This document shows, one piece after another, positions 61,146 through 64,000 of a DNA stretch of 64,000 nt; position 1 is the stretch's first letter; each line of letters opens with the position of its first letter. Source of the DNA: Stutzerimonas stutzeri RCH2 (lineage in GTDB: Bacteria; Pseudomonadota; Gammaproteobacteria; Pseudomonadales; Pseudomonadaceae); the NCBI RefSeq assembly GCF_000327065.1, contig NC_019936.1, forward strand, positions 3,376,001-3,440,000, read 5' to 3'. Under the pieces are notes generated by a model, which worked only from the letters and a program-made list of their open reading frames with translations, did no database searches and was not told the DNA's origin. The position numbers were made by a program, and so were the translations under genes.

Positions 61146-62089
61146 CGTAGCTTCTCCGCCACGCGCATCACGGCGCTGCGGGAACGCGGGTTGGCCTTGA
61201 CCTCGGCGTCCGAAGCATACTGGGGCTTGCCGAGCAGCTTCAGCCGTGGCTCGAACGCCTTCGGGATGATCGGCAGATCGCGCGGCAACTTGTCCGCCTC
61301 ACCCTTTGCGTGACGGCGCATGAACTGCTTGACGATACGATCTTCCAGCGAATGGAAGCTGATGACGACCAGCCGACCGCCCACCTCCAGCGCTTCCAGC
61401 GCAGCATCGAGGCCGCGCTCCAGATCGCCCAGCTCGTTGTTGATGTAGATGCGCAACCCCTGAAAGGCCCGCGTTGCCGGATTCTTGCCCTTCTCCCAGG
61501 CGGGATTGGCCTCGGTCAGCACCTTGGCAAGATCAGCTGTACGTTCGAACGGCGCTTCTGCGCGGCGCTGTACCACAGCACGCGCCATGCGCTTGGCAAA
61601 ACGCTCTTCGCCGTATTCTTTGAATACCCGCGCGATTTCTTCCTCGTCCGCCTGGGCGATCCATTCCGCGGCGCTGAGACCACGACTGGGGTCCATACGC
61701 ATGTCCAGCGGACCATCATTGAGGAAACTGAACCCACGCTCCGCATCATCCAGCTGCGGCGACGAGACACCAAGATCCAGCAAAACGCCGCTGACAGTCC
61801 CGGCCCAGCCGCGTTGCGAGACTTCCTCGCCCAGCTCGGCAAAACTTCTCTGCACAACGACAAAGCGGCCGTCCTCGGCCGCCAGTGCTTGCCCCGTAGC
61901 GATGGCTAACGGGTCCTTGTCGAAGCCCAGCAATTGGCCATCAGGGCCGAGCTGCTGCAGTAGCAAGCGGCTGTGGCCGCCGCGACCGAATGTTCCATCC
62001 AGATAGCGCCCATCCGGACGCACGCTCAGCGCCGCGACGGCTTCGTCGAGCAACACGGTGATATGTCGCAGGCTGCTGATCTGGTTCAC
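61142..62089 (-). CDS. rsmH: 16S rRNA m4C1402 methyltransferase
   Basis: This 315-residue SAM methyltransferase makes N4-methylcytidine 1402; RsmI, partly encoded at the window end, adds the 2'-O-methyl to the same base. Motifs are [49 protein letters not shown] and [13 protein letters not shown]. It overlaps mraZ and ftsL. Confidence 0.97.
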
Positions 62090-62541
62090 AGGATAAGGTC
62101 ACGTAGTTCTTCCGGCAGACCGCCGGGTTGCTTGATAGCCGCCAGGTCCGCGTCAGAAATCGCGCTCCAGTCGTCCTCGTTCCACAGTTGAAACTTGTTC
62201 AGTTGCCCGACGAGCATCGCGCGCTTGTCCAGCCGGGCGTATTCACGAAGACGCGGCGGCACCACTACGCGACCGCTGCCGTCCATCTCCAGATCGACCG
62301 CATTGCCGATCAGCAGCCGCTGCAGACGACGCGCCTCCTCACGAAGAGACGGCAATTCGCGAAGCTTCGCTTCGATGAGCTCCCACTCGGGCAGGGGATA
62401 GATACAAAGGCAGCGGTCTACGGCATCGATCGTGATAATCAGCTGGCCATCACCACGGGAATTCAGCTCGTCGCGATACCGGCTGGGCATGGCTAGCCGG
62501 CCTTTGGCGTCGAGACTGATGGCGTTAGCTCCGCGAAACAC
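62086..62541 (-). CDS. mraZ: transcriptional regulator MraZ
   Basis: This 151-residue AbrB/MraZ double-repeat protein starts [24 protein letters not shown]; the second repeat carries [19 protein letters not shown]. The oligomer binds tandem direct repeats at its own promoter and represses the dcw operon. Such repeats are seen at 62571-62610. It is the first gene of the operon. Confidence 0.96.
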   Translation of the reverse strand: MFRGANAISLDAKGRLAMPSRYRDELNSRGDGQLIITIDAVDRCLCIYPLPEWELIEAKLRELPSLREEARRLQRLLIGNAVDLEMDGSGRVVVPPRLREYARLDKRAMLVGQLNKFQLWNEDDWSAISDADLAAIKQPGGLPEELRDLIL

Positions 62542-62570
62542 GGCTGCGCTTCCCCTAAATTAGCTATCCA

Positions 62571-62610
62571 TGCCCATATTTACCCACTTTCTGCCACTTC
62601 CTACCACTTG
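62571..62610 (-). promoter_or_regulatory. MraZ operator: four 10-bp direct repeats
   Basis: On the minus strand four consecutive 10-mers read CAAGTGGTAG, GAAGTGGCAG, AAAGTGGGTA and AATATGGGCA, sharing the AAGTGG(G/T) core at exact 10-bp spacing. This is the known MraZ box layout (GTGGG-type repeats). The array begins at the inferred transcription start. Confidence 0.85.
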
Positions 62611-62615
62611 TGCGC

Positions 62616-62645
62616 ACTATAGAAACGCAGCCGCCCCACCGTCAA
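62616..62645 (-). promoter_or_regulatory. sigma70-like promoter of the dcw operon
   Basis: On minus, TTGACG (62645-62640) is separated by 18 nt from TATAGT (62621-62616). The predicted start falls about 62610, just ahead of the MraZ boxes. Confidence 0.75.
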
Positions 62646-62762
62646 GGCGAGCCGGAAGGGAAAAAGCCTTACGGAGCGGCAATTTAGCGACGCTAATGGG
62701 AGATGCGGACAGAACTACGGGAAGTCAGAAAGATGCTTGTCATGATGCGCAAGCGCTTACCG

Positions 62763-62784
62763 AACAAAGTTAAAGTGCTTTGTT
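62763..62784 (-). terminator. weak AT-rich hairpin downstream of rnpB
   Basis: AACAAAG (62763-62769) and CTTTGTT (62778-62784), 8-nt loop, lies between rnpB and the dcw promoter. It may terminate the rnpB transcript or process its end; no strong T-run. Confidence 0.3.
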
Positions 62785-62839
62785 AAGAGCAAGAATCTTT
62801 CGGAATTAAAAACGGGTCTTACGGAGGGGAAGTAAAGAA

Positions 62840-63199
62840 GGAGAGTCGATCTGTAAGCCGGGTTCTGTCGAGGACAGCCATTCCTCTACGACAGCCATCG
62901 CTGACTGCCTCTAGCAACCTACCCGGATCCAGCGCGGGCCACGCCAATGGATCCCTATTTGGTCTTGCTCCAAGTGGGGTTTACCTAGCCACGGACTGTT
63001 GCCAGCCGTGCGGTGCGCTCTTACCACACCTTTTCACCCTTACCGGCGCCGAAACGCTTAGGCGGTTATTTTCTGTGGCACTTTCCGTAGGCTCACGCCT
63101 CCCAGGCGTTACCTGGCACTTCGCCCTATGGAGCCCGGACTTTCCTCCCTCCCTTCTTGCCGGAACAAAAAGAGACAGCGACTGTCCGATCGACTCTCC
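62840..63199 (-). ncRNA. rnpB: RNase P RNA (M1), class A
   Basis: The minus strand reads like Pseudomonas M1 RNA from GGAGAGTCGATCGGACAGTC at the 5' end to CCGGCTTACAGATCGACTCT at the 3' end, which pair to close helix P1. Inside are the universally conserved GAGGAAAGTCCGGGCTCC, AGTGCCACAGAAAATAACCG (P4 region), GGTAAGGGTGAAAAGGTGCG, and ACCAAATAGGGATCC followed by the CCCGGGTAGGTTGC part of the 3' core. It matures tRNA 5' ends with the RnpA protein. Length about 360 nt fits. The location between rsmI and mraZ is the Pseudomonas order. Confidence 0.96.
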
Positions 63200-63206
63200 A
63201 GGCGCC

Positions 63207-63235
63207 AGAGTATCGTCGCAAGCCGCCACCTGCAA
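63207..63235 (-). promoter_or_regulatory. putative rnpB promoter
   Basis: On minus TTGCAG (63235-63230), 17 nt, TACTCT (63212-63207), placing the start at about 63199, the first base of the RNase P RNA. Confidence 0.5.
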
Positions 63236-63269
63236 GCTCACTGCCCGAAAGTACAAGGCCAGCCGCGAT

Positions 63270-64000
63270 CTATTTTCGCTCCAGCGCTGCCTGGTAGAGC
63301 AGGTTCTTGCGCACACCGGTGATCTCCGCCGCTATGGCTGCCGCCCGCTTGAGCGGCATTTCAGCCAAGAGCAGATCAAGCACTCGAAGTGATTCTGCGC
63401 TCACCGCACTTTCATCCTGCGGTGCATGCCAACCCTCGACCAGCACGACACACTCGCCACGCTGCTGGTTACTGTCAGCCTCGACCCAAGCTCGCAGTTG
63501 GCCCAACGGCAGGCCTTTCAGCGTTTCGAACGTTTTGGTCAACTCACGCCCCAGCACAGCGACTCGGCCACCGCCAAACACATCCTCGAAATCGCGGAGC
63601 GATTCGAGTATCCGGTGCGGCGCCTCATAGAAAATCAGTGTGCGCGGCTCTTCCTTCAGCGTCTCCAGACGAGCGCGGCGAGCAGCGGCCTTGGCAGGCA
63701 GGAAGCCTTCGAAAATGAACCGATCCGACGGCAAGCCAGCCGCCGATAACGCGGCGATCAGCGCGCAAGCGCCCGGTACGGGAACCACGGCAACACCCGC
63801 AGCACGCGCCTGACGCACTAGGTGATAGCCCGGATCAGATATCAAGGGCGTACCTGCATCGGAAATCAGCGCAATATTCTCCCCGGCCTGTAGCCGACCG
63901 AGGAATCGCCCGCCCTCTTCACGCTCGTTGTGCTCGTGACAGGCGGCCAAAGGCGTTTGGATGCCAAAATGCGCAAGCAAACGGGACGAGTGCCGGGTGT
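63270..64000 (-). CDS. rsmI: 16S rRNA 2'-O-methyltransferase RsmI, 3' part
   Basis: The frame is open to the window end (the last visible upstream codons read [13 protein letters not shown], the known EDTRHS region), so the start lies outside. The visible 243 residues carry [21 protein letters not shown] (SAM/substrate site), [16 protein letters not shown] [14 protein letters not shown], and REISKTFE-like [19 protein letters not shown]. It makes 2'-O-methylcytidine 1402, complementing rsmH. Confidence 0.94.
   Translation of the reverse strand, partial: TRHSSRLLAHFGIQTPLAACHEHNEREEGGRFLGRLQAGENIALISDAGTPLISDPGYHLVRQARAAGVAVVPVPGACALIAALSAAGLPSDRFIFEGFLPAKAAARRARLETLKEEPRTLIFYEAPHRILESLRDFEDVFGGGRVAVLGRELTKTFETLKGLPLGQLRAWVEADSNQQRGECVVLVEGWHAPQDESAVSAESLRVLDLLLAEMPLKRAAAIAAEITGVRKNLLYQAALERK

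Overview
The window looks like a chromosome segment of a Pseudomonas-type gammaproteobacterium, most likely of the Stutzerimonas (P. stutzeri) group. The signs are high GC, Pseudomonas-type neighbourhoods (HopJ/DUF1244, mqo beside a PA4642-family gene, osmE near a ferritin, rsmI-rnpB-mraZ) and the intact division/cell-wall cluster. The species call is inferred from gene content, not from a search. Nearly everything is housekeeping or conserved accessory. I see no CRISPR array, prophage, insertion sequence or secretion system.

Layout. 1-1.6 kb: end of a DUF1244 gene, HopJ-family gene, cysZ, then an isolated 50-nt 3' end of a tRNA-Leu gene that looks like an attachment-site scar. 1.7-4.7 kb: TetR regulator with an Old Yellow Enzyme, glutathione peroxidase and a SlyD-type isomerase, all on minus. 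4.9-9.4 kb: ackA-pta and a PlsC-like acyltransferase. 9.4-15.4 kb: a large CHASE/PAS hybrid histidine kinase with three receivers, followed by a REC-PAS-GGDEF-EAL protein, a likely phosphorelay into c-di-GMP. 15.5-23.3 kb: OmpA-like lipoprotein, YcbL-like hydrolase, a receiver-domain remnant, acyl-CoA ligase, LysE exporter, 2-hydroxyacid dehydrogenase, rsmC, then a yybP-ykoY manganese riboswitch ahead of a Gdt1-type Mn exporter, and a SnoaL-like protein. 23.3-31.7 kb: M48 lipoprotein protease, chemoreceptor, a CPXCG/DUF2007/SRAP operon, PlsB/PlsC-like acyltransferase, DUF1329 protein, YajG. 32.1-37.1 kb: mqo, PA4642-family gene, SulP transporter, SDR dehydrogenase. 37.1-38.8 kb: a LOG-family gene set between non-coding stretches rich in paired DnaA boxes. 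38.8-44.7 kb: DUF2726, NTF2-like, DUF5924/DUF2914, MgtC, PQQ-type sugar dehydrogenase, OsmE, a Rho_N-domain protein, a proline-rich microprotein and a ferritin.

44.8-62.5 kb is the complete dcw cluster on minus, transcribed mraZ-rsmH-ftsL-ftsI-murE-murF-mraY-murD-ftsW-murG-murC-ddlB-ftsQ-ftsA-ftsZ-lpxC. It makes lipid II precursors, builds the septal divisome and ends with the first committed step of lipid A synthesis. Genes from mraZ to ftsA overlap or lie within 12 nt of each other. Upstream sit a sigma70-like promoter and four 10-bp MraZ-type repeats, then rnpB (RNase P RNA) and the 3' part of rsmI running off the end.

The observations I would follow up first are the repeated 35-bp DnaA-box pair modules around the LOG gene (a possible datA-like DnaA-titration locus), the SRAP protein that lacks two of the four family active-site residues, the tRNA-Leu scar, and the 25-codon ORF plus inverted repeat ahead of the LOG gene.
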